A stretch of DNA of 64,000 nt from Capsicum annuum. Its lineage: Eukaryota > Streptophyta > Magnoliopsida > Solanales > Solanaceae. The notes under the pieces were generated by a model. That model was not told the DNA's origin and did not search any database. It saw only the letters and a program-made list of their open reading frames with translations. Each line of letters begins with the position of its first letter. The first letter of the stretch is position 1. Shown in pieces: positions 1-9,665 of the stretch. Both the position numbers and the translations under genes were made by a program. The stretch is from positions 23,340,699 to 23,404,698 of the forward strand of contig NC_061111.1 in assembly GCF_002878395.1 (NCBI RefSeq), written 5' to 3'.

Positions 1-16
1 AATAATAATAATAATA

Positions 17-59
<43 letters not shown>

Positions 60-60
60 G
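1..60. repeat. AAT/ATT trinucleotide microsatellite
   Basis: The window opens with about 18 nt of (AAT)n that turns into (ATT)n and ends in TTAG followed by GTTAT. The same junction, an AAT-rich run ending in ATTAGGTTAT, closes the small gene at 798-1004. This stretch is therefore most simply the 3' end of an upstream copy of that gene, cut off by the window edge. Similarity of the following 180 bp (61-240 against 1005-1190) supports this. Confidence 0.75.
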
Positions 61-559
61 GTTATGTTTTCTTTTCTTTTAGCGTATGTATTTTGTTTTA
101 TTATATCGGATCTACCTAAGGGAGGAATCTAATATATGTTTTGTTTTTTATTGTATTTTTGTATGTAATGGATTCAAAAATATATGTTTGGTCAACTTTA
201 GTTTTTTAATTCTTATTTAATTTTTATTTGGTCTATTTCTTATTCTCAACATGTCGATTGGTTGGAGGTAGGGATTGAAAATTTGTTGCTACGGATTGAT
301 CATATGTTGCAATAAATGGTTAATCTGTTACGACAGATGGACCATATATTGCAACAGATGGATGCAGGAGTTGCAATACTTCAATAAAAATGGTTATATT
401 ATTGAAAAACTTAAAAGTCATGACTTTTCACGATAATAAAAAAGTCATCAATTATATTTAATTATGACTTTTCACAATAATCAAAACGTCACCAGTTAGA
501 TTTAATGAAGGAGGTGAACAACTGTGACTTTTTTCCTACCATATTCAGATTCAATCCTC

Positions 560-566
560 TATAAAT
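560..566 (+). promoter_or_regulatory. TATA box candidate (TATAAAT)
   Basis: TATAAAT lies in a pyrimidine-rich context about 235 bp upstream of the ATG at 798. A CA-type start 25-35 bp downstream would give a leader of roughly 200 nt. A consensus-like donor, GAG|GTAAGG, occurs at 677-684, but I find no convincing acceptor between it and the ATG, so splicing of the leader is uncertain. Confidence 0.45.
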
Positions 567-797
567 CGGTCCCTCCATACTCGTTCATTCTACTCCACTT
601 TATTTATTTCTTGCATTTTGTCTTTCGTATTATATCTTCAACCACTTCTCTTCAAAGAGTATATTCCATTTTCGTTGAGGTAAGGTTTTTTTCCTTTTTG
701 GTAAATCTACCAGTTTGTAGTCTACGTTGTATTACATTGGAACTCCTTTATTTACTTTGGTGTTTATATTTTTTGTCAATTCGTGCCTATTCTACAT

Positions 798-1004
798 ATG
801 GTTGATCCTATTTGGGACATTGCTATTCTGCGCGACACCGTGAGGGCACTTCAAAGGCAGGTTAATGGACTCCAATGGGAGTTGGCCGCCCTGAGAGCAA
901 GGATGCTCCGAGAGATTCGCAGGCTGAAAAGGGTCCCGCTGTTGCCGGTTGACGATTGGTCGGTTGAGTATAATAATAGTAATAATAATAATGATAATAA
1001 TTAG
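798..1004 (+). CDS. Small coiled-coil protein with Asn-rich tail, unknown function
   Basis: A 68-codon ORF from an ATG at 798 to TAG at 1002-1004. The open frame extends upstream to a GTG at 783, which is unlikely as a plant start. Residues about 8-50 form a regular heptad-like helix rich in Leu, Arg and Gln (RALQRQVNGL, ELAALRARML, REIRRLKRV), typical of a short coiled coil and strongly basic at its end. A short Pro/Asp/Trp segment (LLPVDDWSVEY) follows, then an Asn run (NNSNNNNDNN) encoded by AAT/AAC repeats. GC content and codon pattern differ clearly from the AT-rich surroundings, which favours real coding. A TATA box lies about 235 bp upstream. The protein could dimerise, but I do not recognise a family. 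It may be a gene carried by the adjacent MULE or a member of a small tandem family. Confidence 0.5.
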   Translation: MVDPIWDIAILRDTVRALQRQVNGLQWELAALRARMLREIRRLKRVPLLPVDDWSVEYNNSNNNNDNN

Positions 1005-1581
1005 GTTATCTTTTTTATTTTAGTGTATATATGTTTATTTTTCTGTATCGGATCTTTCTATCTAATGTATTTTGTTTTTGTTTAATGAAAAAATTATGTT
1101 TGATCAACTTTGACTTTTTAATTCTTATTTAATTTTCATTCTATCTTTTTCTTCTTCTCACCAAACATGTCAATGGTTGGAAGTAAGAAACAATTTTGAA
1201 TCCAGTAGCAATAGCACGAGTTTTGAGTTCTTTCAACAGATGGACCATCTGTTGAAATAGATTGGTCATCTATTGGGTTTGTGGCAGGAACTGTATTATG
1301 TTGTTCCAACAGATTACCCATTTGTTGGAGGAACACATTCCAATTTTATAATCTGTATTGTATGTGTTTTGTAAATGTCCATCTGTTGCAACAGATAGGT
1401 AATCTATCGAAAATAATTTGTGGTATGTTGTATTTAGTTCCTATTTTACCTTTCTTTATTGATGCATAAGTTAGTAAAAAAGATATTTTATATAATAAAT
1501 AATAACATTTACGTTCACAATAATGAGTTAAAATATCAAAGTCCATAACAAACAACAACACATGTTTTGCTATTACAACGA

Positions 1582-3861
1582 TCATGATGGATTACTATCC
1601 GGGCATGTAGTTCTTTTGTGGCCAGCATTCTTAAATATGTAGCATTTGTTTTTTATTGATGGAAATAATTCTCCGACTCCACGCCTCCTCTTATAGTGCA
1701 TTTTTCCCAGTTTGATAGTGTTTGGATCAATATATAGAGGAGGTATTAATCTCCTCAAAAGCTCTACAGAAACAACCCAAAATTTTTTGGGAGGCACCGG
1801 ATTAATATTCTCACTATATACCATTATATATCTTTCCACCGAATAATATGGTGACGAGCATTCAGAAATTTTATTTCCATATTGTGCACCGTATTAGGCT
1901 CGAAGCACTGCCATAGTATGTGGACAGGGTATTTTTTCCAACTCAAACACTCTGCATGTACAAGATCTTGTTTGAAGATTGATCGTGGTAACATCGTGAT
2001 GAACATCGATACTGAACTTGTAATCTGCTATTTGATGAGAAAATAACCTATTCCCAAAACTAAAGTTCATTGATATTTATTTTTCCGCTTCTAGAAAAAA
2101 TATGGTTCCTGCGTTCGTGAACTGCATACGTCTTTCATGAAATAATTTGCCATACTTCGTATTTATTTCATCAAATAGCACCACAATGGGAAATTCTCTT
2201 TCAACACAAAACAATGAATTTACAGACTCAACTATGTTTGACGTCATAATATTATACCTATACAAAAGAATTACTGAGAACGACATCATACTAAACTGGT
2301 AACTCAAACAAGACATTCAATTCATAAGAATGTACCTATTTGCCGCATAGAATATCTGGCTCCATCTCTCAAAATCGACATGTACGAGATGTTCTGATGC
2401 TTTGGGATGCATATCCATTATTTGATTGAAAGGGTCAAAAAACTCATCTCTATTATATGTTTTAGCTGCTCTATAAAAAAGGGTCACGACCCTTTCATTG
2501 TGAAAGTTGTTTCGAATATTATCTCTAAGATGCCTCATGTAACAACCAAAGTAAGCTAAAGTGTAGAAAATTAAACCCATCTTTGGGATACTTGGATGCC
2601 TATCCGAAATAAAACACAACTCTTTGGTTTCTTTGACGCAAATTTGCATTTGTTCAAAAAATAATCCATATGAGGCATCACATTCCTTGTCCACTACACA
2701 AAAAGCAATAGAAAAGATGTGACTCCCGGCATCCTATGCCACCGCCGCTAGTAAAGCTACATTATACTTGCACCTCAAAAAGGTCCCATCGATGTCTATG
2801 ACTTTTCTCAAATACTGAAAACCAAAAATCCAAGCACCATAGGATACAAAAAGTACTTGAACCTTTCATTTTTATCATCATGCAATGCCGTCTTACTTTT
2901 GGGATTATCAGACTCAAGCATGTAATAGTAGGCATCGAGGACTGCATATCCATGCTCGTATGTCCCCCTAACCAAGTCCTTGGAAATATCCATGGTTGTA
3001 TATATATTCTAATAACTAACTTTAACACCCAATTCTGTAAGGATTCTATTGGACATATCACTTGTAGAAGGGACTTTGCCCTTGGGGAATCTATTCTGGA
3101 AATATTGACCAAGGACCTTTGTTGTGGCATGAGGATTTTGGCTCGTAATATGCTCCAAACCACATGTGTGATACTTTTCATAAACATTAATGAGAAATTT
3201 ATCAAAGCTTAAGTATTTCACAACCCTCAACCACCACTTGCAGGTCGGATTAGCACATCTAAAGGAAAAGACTTTGCTCGAATTAATCACCTTCTTTACT
3301 CTGAAATCTTTTTTCAAGCAAGCAATAAACAAAGAAGTAGATAGTTCTGTCTTATCATTGAATGAAATTCCCTTAAAATCTAGTCTCATCATCTTAATGA
3401 TTGTCAGACTATATCGATTGAGAAGAACTACCCACCGTATTGCTCGCAATAACGGGCGTAGGTATTTGATCATTATCTGAAATATTCATGTCCAGATCAT
3501 CCAACTTATCATCAAAGATGTCTTGTTGTTGTTGTTCTTCTACATTCTACTTCTCATTCTCTCTCGATTTTTCAACCACGTACACCCTTAACACCAGCTT
3601 ATCTGAATCACTAAGATAAGCACGCAACCGAACATGATCAGTTATCTTGAAAGGTAGTATCCTCTAATTTTCAAAGGAGTTGTACATGTAGTTGGTGATG
3701 AGTTCTTTTGGTTGATAATTCAGTCCATTATAGTTGATGATTAAGTTCACAAAATCATCATACGAAACATCATTTTGGACTATCATAGCTATTTTTCCTA
3801 GCATTTCACCCTTTTTTTCAATGTCATACATATCGATTGCTCTTCTCGATCCATTAACCAT
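1582..3861 (-). pseudogene. Mutator-like (MULE) transposase, degenerate
   Basis: Reading down the minus strand from an ATG at 3861, the pieces assemble in canonical MULE order. The N-terminal segment starts MVNGSRRAIDMYD (3861-3664). The MuDR-type DNA-binding domain has CxxxxCxxWWLR and a later HTCGLEH (about 3390-3090). The DDE core has its first Asp in VIDIDGTFL (about 2800) and its second in FISDRHPSI (about 2610). A helical region with MTSNIVESVNSLF follows (about 2250). Then come a SWIM finger with CTCRVFELEKIPCPHT (about 1975-1925) and a C-terminal zinc knuckle CYIFKNAGHKRTTCP (about 1620). The frame is broken by several shifts and by an in-frame TAG near 2735. MULE transposases catalyse cut-and-paste transposition, and this copy cannot encode a full protein. 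Its palindromic repeats and leader lie upstream, at 3990-4870. Confidence 0.88.
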
Positions 3862-3989
3862 GACAATCCACCCCTATTTTTATTTATCCCTCCATTTATA
3901 GTACCTAAATAAAGTCATTTGTTAAAAAAAAGTTAATGTTGACATCATAATAAAATTAATAATGATTTTTATAGTATCGTAACATAAAC

Positions 3990-4515
3990 TCCAACATATG
4001 AGTAATCTGTTGCAACAAGTGAAAAATATGTTGCAACAGGTCAGTGATCAGTTGCAACAAATGACTCACCTGATGGGATTCATGTTATGGTCCTGAAGCT
4101 GATTCCAATAGATGAGTTATCTTTTGTAATAGGCGAATCATATATTGCAACAGATGAAGCGCCTATTGGGATAGATGTTACGGTACTAAAGAACCTTTAA
4201 AGTTGATTCCAATAGATAAGTGACATGTTACAATAAAACTAACCTGTTGCAACAGATGACTTACCTGTTGCAATAGATGACGCATCTGTTGGAATCGAGT
4301 TCAGGTTCTGCTGCAACAGGTGACTAATCTAGTTCAACAGATGACTCATCTGTTGCAACAGATGACCCATCTGTTCAATTCATGTTACGGCACTATAGAA
4401 CCATAAATATGAATTCAACATATGAGTCTTTCATTTCAACAGATAACTCATCTGTTGTAACAGATGAGTGATCTATTTAAACAGATGGATCTTATGTTGG
4501 ATTCGTGTTCGGGTT
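3990..4515. repeat. Palindromic minisatellite, core CATCTGTTGCAACAGATG
   Basis: About twenty degenerate copies of CAACAGATGA/TCATCTGTTG occur in both orientations, at head-to-head or tail-to-tail spacing. The clearest stretch is a perfect 20-bp palindrome at 4346-4365 overlapping a 21-bp one at 4335-4355 (CAACAGATGA-C-TCATCTGTTG). The array lies upstream of the transposase start, in the position of a MULE subterminal region or intron. Related copies are seen at about 293-370, 1230-1400 and 46640-47210. Confidence 0.85.
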
Positions 4516-4655
4516 CTATCCATTATTGAAAAAACAACACAGTAACATGTACTTAGATGACAAATTCAACTAAAAATCACAATTTTACTTACCAAAGTCA
4601 CCTATGAAGTAATGCCAAAGTGATATACGAAATAAAATTTAACCTAAAAAATTGG

Positions 4656-4868
4656 TCAAGTAGCAGTAATAGCAGTAGTAGCGGTAACAACAACAATAAT
4701 GGTCAATAAGAAGAAGATGAAGATGATAATGAAGAAGAAGATGATGATGATAATGAAGCAGAACATGATGAATAAAGCAGCAGCAACAATGACCAACAAA
4801 AATCGCGAAGAGAGAGAAAACAATAATGGATGAGAAGAGAGAGAAACACGTCTACTTTTTCCCTCCAT
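4656..4868 (-). other. MULE 5' leader, GAA/GAT/CAA-rich
   Basis: On the plus strand this is a run of GAAGAAGATGATGAT and CAGCAGCAACAA triplets. On the minus strand it is CTTCTTCATCATC-rich and formally open for 70 codons, giving an Ile/Phe-rich string that looks like simple-sequence translation, not a protein. It ends at TTTTTTAG|GTTAAATT (about 4640), a possible splice donor leading to the repeat-bearing segment and the transposase. I treat it as untranslated leader of the MULE. Confidence 0.4.
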
Positions 4869-5726
4869 TTTCTGTTATATTAGGTTAATATTTGGATCAA
4901 AGTATAAATTAAAAAAACTTGTGTGTTATTCTCAAACTTCCCCAACTTTCTTAATTCATAACTAGTATGCATACTCGCACGATGAGCGAATACATGATGT
5001 ATTAGTTCAAATAATTATAAATTGCAACATCCTATTCTAGTATAATAAATAATTGAAAATTTATGTGTAGTATAAAATCATTTAATTATTTGTTATTTGA
5101 TTAACAAATAATATGGTAACGATCGTAATTAAAACTTTGTGTTGAAAATGATGACATAAAAATGGTCATTGAGTTTTGTTCCTTTGTTTAATCATTTATA
5201 ACATTTTAAAAATACTATTATAAAGAAATAGTGAGAAATTACTATAACATAAAGGTAGTGGCATAGATGTTTAAAATTATTTAACATAGTGGCATGATTT
5301 TTTAATGTGTGGCATAAATGATAAATTTTATAAGTTCAATGACATATTTATGTCTTTTTAATAGTATTAAAATTTTTAACATTAATAATTTAGATTTATA
5401 AAATTTCCCTTATGAATTTAATAAATTTTTAATCTTTTAATTAATTACATTGATTTTTTTTTTAAAAAAAAAAAAAAGGTAAAATAACGACCAAATAAAA
5501 AATATGATTCATATAATTAGAGGTGTATGTGGGTCCTTGTGAAATATTATTTTGTAAAATAAATAATAATTTACAATGTGCTCTTGTTCAAGATATTGAT
5601 TTTTTCTTAAGCAAAATTGATCCAACATTAAAATGTAAAGCCCAGCCCAAAAGCAAAATCTGGAAAAAAGTTCAGTCTATAGGACAAAATATGTAAATAA
5701 ATAAATAAATATATCTAAATAGATCA
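4869..5726. other. AT-rich stretch without recognisable gene
   Basis: No ORF of note. It contains TAGTGGCATA-type short direct repeats (about 5255-5320) and an A/T homopolymer region at 5453-5478. The distal end of the MULE probably lies here, but I could not identify its terminal inverted repeat. Confidence 0.4.
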
Positions 5727-5735
5727 ATCTAGAAA
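5727..5735. repeat. Target-site duplication ATCTAGAAA, left copy
   Basis: ATCTAGAAA directly precedes the CGGAAAAGG terminus and is repeated exactly at 7324-7332, directly after CCTTTTCCG. Nine-base duplications are the hallmark of Mutator-superfamily insertions. Confidence 0.75.
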
Positions 5736-6300
5736 CGGAAAAGGTAAAATGCCCTTTAACTATGTTAAACGGTGTAAAAATGCCCTTCGTCTATCTATTG
5801 GGCCTAAAATATCCTTTTCGTCTACCTATTGGATCTAAAATGTCCTCACCTATCCATTGGGTCTAAAATGTCCTTCTCATTTACCTATTGGGCATATTTT
5901 GCCCTTTTATTTAGGCAAATTATATGAAAAGACCATTTATAAAACTTAATTACATAAATAATATTACTTTTTCAATATTAAAAAAAAAATTCTTCATATA
6001 TAGCCATTTTAAGAAATCAAAAAAGAAAATTATAATTTTTAATTTAATGCAATAACTAATTTTTTATGGATAAATATTTATGGAATAAAAATTATTTTGT
6101 TGGAAGTACAAATATATCACATATTTTTGTTGTATAAATATAATTAATGTAAAAGTCAGATTATGAATATATTTTTTATATAATTTATGAGATAAATATT
6201 CATGATATTTTTTATATAATTTTTGCACCATTTGATATAATATCAAACACCATTTGATATTATATCAAATGGTACAAAAATTATAGCAAAAATATAATAA

Positions 6301-6888
6301 TAATCTGACTTTGATATTAATTAATTATATTTATACAACAAAAATATATGATATATCTGTACTTTCAACATAATGATTTTTATTCCATAAATATTTATTC
6401 ATAAAATATTATGATTACCCCATTATATTAGGATTAAAAATACACAATAATGAAATAATACTAGATGATTAACATACATGAAAATAAAATGAAACACACA
6501 CGAGCAAATAATGGAATACTTAGTTTATTTTAAAATATATGAATNNNNNNNNNNNNNNNNNNNNNNNNNNNNNNNNNNNNNNNNNNNNNNNNNNNNNNNN
6601 NNNNNNNNNNNNNNNNNNNNNNNNNNNNNNNNNNNNNNNNNNNNTAATCTGACTTTGATATTAATTAATTATATTTATACAACAAAAATATATGATATAT
6701 CTGTACTTTCAACATAATGATTTTTATTCCATAAATATTTATTCATAAAATATTATGATTACCCCATTATATTAGGATTAAAAATACACAATAATGAAAT
6801 AATACTAGATGATTAACATACATGAAAATAAAATGAAACATACACGAGCAAATAATGGAATACTTAGTTTATTTTAAAATATATGAAT
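6301..6888. repeat. 244-bp direct duplication flanking the N gap
   Basis: Bases 6301-6544, which end at the gap, are repeated at 6645-6888, which start right after it. The two copies differ at a single base by eye (GAAACACACAC against GAAACATACAC). The copy boundaries coincide exactly with both gap edges, as expected when two overlapping contigs are joined with an arbitrary 100-N spacer. I read this as a scaffold artefact, not a biological duplication. Confidence 0.85.
6545..6644. other. Assembly gap (100 N)
   Basis: Exactly 100 undetermined bases, the conventional size for a gap of unknown length. It sits inside the right arm of the foldback element, where long inverted repeats hinder assembly. 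Confidence 0.99.
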
Positions 6889-7332
6889 TTCGAATATAAG
6901 AGAGAAAAATATTTGAAAGCAAGGATTATCTTTTCTACTTAATTTGAAGATTAAAAATATATCTCTTAAATTCAGGTGAATTGATAATTAGTTATTGCAT
7001 TAAATTAAGAATTATAATTATCTTTTTTTATTTCTTAAAATGGCTATATATGAAGAAAAAAAAACTTTTATCTTTTTAATATCGAAAAGTTATTGTTATT
7101 TATGTAATTAAGTTTTATGAATGGTCTTTCCATATAATTTGCCTAAGTAAAAAGACAAAATAGGCTCAATAGGTAGATGAAAAGGGCATTTTAGACTCAA
7201 TAGATAGGTGAGAAGGACGTTTTAGATCCAATAAGTAGACAGAAAGGATATTTTATGCCCAATAGATGGAGGACATTTTTGCACCATTTTACATAATTGA
7301 AGGGCATTTTAGGCCCTTTTCCGATCTAGAAA

Positions 7333-7640
7333 TGAAAGTATAGCTTGTTAGCTCTTGATGTCTGAAGATTGAAAATATTTCCTATTCACTTTCAACACTA
7401 TCACAAACTCCATTTTTTTTTTATCTATATTTTGCAATAAAAATATACTATTTCACTATTGGAAGAAAAAATGAAAGCTGAAACGACGAAAAAGTTTATA
7501 ATTTATACTTGGTTTTTCGACAGATTCCGAGGTGTTTCTTGTTGGAATTATATAGATGGATGAAAATAATCTCCATTTATTTCAGTTGTTAGCTGATCTT
7601 TATGTCTATGTAATATATGGTAAGCTCTCCTTTTATTGTA
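7333..7640. other. Spacer between two foldback elements
   Basis: Ordinary AT-rich sequence. I see no gene, promoter or repeat here. Confidence 0.5.
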
Positions 7641-7650
7641 ATTTTCTTTT

Positions 7651-9049
7651 CGGAAAAGGTATAAATTTACCCTCGAATTTTGATAAATGGTACATATATA
7701 TCCTTCGTTATATTTTAGGTACAAATATGCCCCCGCCGTTAATGATTTGGTACATATATACCCTTCTCATTAACGGCGTGCCACATATCGCGATCCTAAC
7801 AATTTATCCATTTTTATTTACGAAAAAGGTACAAATATACCCTCGAACTTTGAAAAATGGTACATATATACCCCCGTTATACTTTAGGTACAAATATACC
7901 CCTACCGTTAATGATTTGGCACATATATACCTTCTCATTAACGGCGTACCACGTGTCGCGATCCTAGCAATTTATCCATTTTTATTTATTTTATTCTCAA
8001 ATAATTAATTCATCCTAATTAAAAATTCATTACCCGACCCATTCCATCCCAATCAGACCCGATCCAAACTGAAGCTTCACGCGTGTACGCCTAAAGCTTC
8101 TAAGAGCTACAGAAGCAAACAAGGCAACTAATGCTGCCAAAATATTTACGCGAGAAAATTCTTACTTCATGATGATACTTGGAGGTTATAACGTAGTAAG
8201 GAATCAGATTCTGGTGAGGTTAAATTGAATGTGTCAATTTTTTTCCTCTGTAAACTATTCTGTATGCCAATATATTCATACTCATGCATATTAATCTTTC
8301 ATTCTTCTAGATGCATACTTCAAAACTCATCACAATTTGCAGATTATATTAGTTGACTTTGTGTGAGAGTATATGCCAAAGACTTCAGGTGTAATTGAAC
8401 TTCAAGATTCTAATGGAAATAAGTAGAATGTCCATTGTATCAGGAGGAAAATGCGGATAATTTAATACAAAGGATAGTCGAAATTTGTTAGGAATATCGG
8501 TTTAGTGGTAAGAGATGCGTTTAGGGTTAAAATGCCTTCAGATCTGGTTCGTCACTGCCATTTGCATCAATCCGTCGTTCAATTCTGAGTCTTAGAAGCT
8601 TTTGCCATAAACGCATCTCTCAGAAGCTTCAATTTGGATCGGGTCTGGTTGAAATGTAATGGGTCGGGTAGTAGATTTTTAATTATAGTGGATTAATTAT
8701 TTGAGGGTAAAATAAATAAAAATGGGTAAATGGCTAGGATCATGACACGTGGCATGCCGTTAGTTAGGAGGGCCTATATGTACCAAATCATTAACAATAG
8801 GAGTATATTTGTACCCAAAGTATGACGGAGGGTATATATGTACCAAAATCAAAGTTCAAGGGTATATTTGTACCTTTTTCATATAAAAATGGGTAAATGA
8901 CTAGGATCGTGACACGTGGCATGTTGTTAGTTAGGAGGGTCTATATGTACCAAATCATTAATGGTAGGGGTATATTTATACCGAAAGTATGACGAAGGAT
9001 ATATATGTACCATTTATCAAAGTTCAGGGGTATATTTGTACCTTTTCCA
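7651..9049. mobile_element. Second foldback element with CGGAAAAGG terminus
   Basis: The left arm (7651 to about 8110) is inverted at about 8588-9049. Each arm holds two tandem units of about 150 bp (GGTACAAATATACCC, ATTAACGGCGT, CCACGTGTCGCGATCCTAG, AATGGATAAAT in either sense), then GGGTCGGGTA and AAGCTTC blocks shared near the loop. The end reads GGAAAAGGT...ACCTTTTCC, the same terminal octamer as the element at 5736. Flanks give a duplication of TTTTCTTTT (7642-7650 and 9050-9058), or 11 bp, ATTTTCTTTTC, if the outermost C is not counted. This sequence is of low complexity, so the duplication is weaker evidence than in the first element. The open frame at 7556-8008 is repeat translation, not a gene. 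Confidence 0.78.
8503..8559 (+). other. tRNA-like A and B boxes (possible SINE relic)
   Basis: TAGTGGTAAGAG (8503-8514) resembles a pol III A box, and GGTTCGTCACTGCC (8546-8559) resembles a B box, 43 bp apart, in the loop of the second foldback element. No complete tRNA cloverleaf and no poly-A or TTG tail are visible. It may be coincidental. Confidence 0.2.
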
Positions 9050-9059
9050 TTTTCTTTTC

Positions 9060-9660
9060 CTCTTCTAGATTTATACATGCAAATGAAATCCGTGATTTGG
9101 TTGTTGTTGGATCTGATGTGGAAAGTAATCTTTGTTTTTGTCTTTTAATATCTGATTTTGTGATTTTTGTAAAGTTTGATAAGTTCTCCTATTCTTGTGA
9201 TTATATATTTCATTTTATATTTAGAACATGTAAGTAAAATTTGTGATTTTTTACTGATAATTTTTTGTAGATGTCGAAATATAATCTTCATTTATGTCAG
9301 TAAGTATGATTTTGTGGTCTGTCTATGTCTGAAATGCTCTCCTCTTTATCTGATTTTCTTTTCCTTTTGATTCAAACATGCAATTACAATTCGAGATTTA
9401 ATGTAGCTGCCATGAAAAAAATACAGGATGGAATGAAATTTTGAGTAATATAAGAGTTGGAGTTGTATAATGATGTTAATGGTATCTACTTGTTCTTTTT
9501 ATACTTGTTTTGATGATTTCATAGCATATATTAAATCATATTTACTAATAACGATGGAATGTGCAATTTTCATATGTTATTTTCTTTGTTTTTCTTTTAA
9601 TGTCAATTTGATTGTCTTTTTATTTGTCATTTTGATTTCTTAATTTTTGCATGATAGTTA
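9060..9660. other. T-rich non-coding stretch
   Basis: Weak internal repetition of phrases such as TCTGATTTTGTGATTTTTGT. Open frames here are T-rich and start without convincing context. No feature recognised. Confidence 0.4.
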
Positions 9661-9665
9661 GATTT

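Larger units (their letters stand above)
61..1400. repeat. Direct duplication, period about 945 bp
   Basis: Sequence from 61 to about 370 is repeated, diverged, from 1005 to about 1400. Shared blocks are GTTATnTTTT..TTTTAG, TATCGGATCT, a TTTTTAATTCTTATTTAAT block, CAACATGTCGATTGGTTGG against AACATGTCAATGGTTGG, and then degenerate CAACAGATGG repeats. The first block follows the microsatellite at the window start and the second follows the stop of the 798-1004 ORF, so each looks like the 3' flank of one copy of the same small gene. Indels are common, so the duplication is old. Identity was judged by eye. Confidence 0.65.
5736..7323. mobile_element. Foldback (long inverted repeat) element, MULE-type, contains assembly gap
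   Basis: The termini are CGGAAAAGG...CCTTTTCCG. The left arm (5736 to about 6250) is matched in reverse complement by the right arm (about 6255-7323). Each arm begins with several degenerate units of about 45 bp around TTTTAGACCCAATAGATAGG and AAAAGGACATTTTAG, followed by AT-rich sequence shared to the centre at about 6240-6265 (CACCATTTGATATTATATC). There is no coding capacity. A perfect 9-bp direct repeat flanks the element. The right arm carries about 200 bp (before 6960) with no partner in the left arm, so the left arm may have a deletion. The 100-N gap and flanking duplication inflate the length. Non-autonomous, probably mobilised by a MULE transposase (inference from duplication length). 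Confidence 0.8.

Noticed and set aside
4656..4868. 70-codon minus-strand frame (MEGKSRRVSLSS..., Ile/Phe-rich)
   Set aside because: It translates a GAA/GAT simple repeat. The hydrophobic run is a by-product of CTTCTTCATCATC and the segment fits an untranslated leader.
7556..8008. 150-codon plus-strand frame
   Set aside because: It lies within the tandem units of a foldback arm, and the peptide repeats (TYIP, INGVPHIAILTIYPFLF) mirror the DNA repeat.
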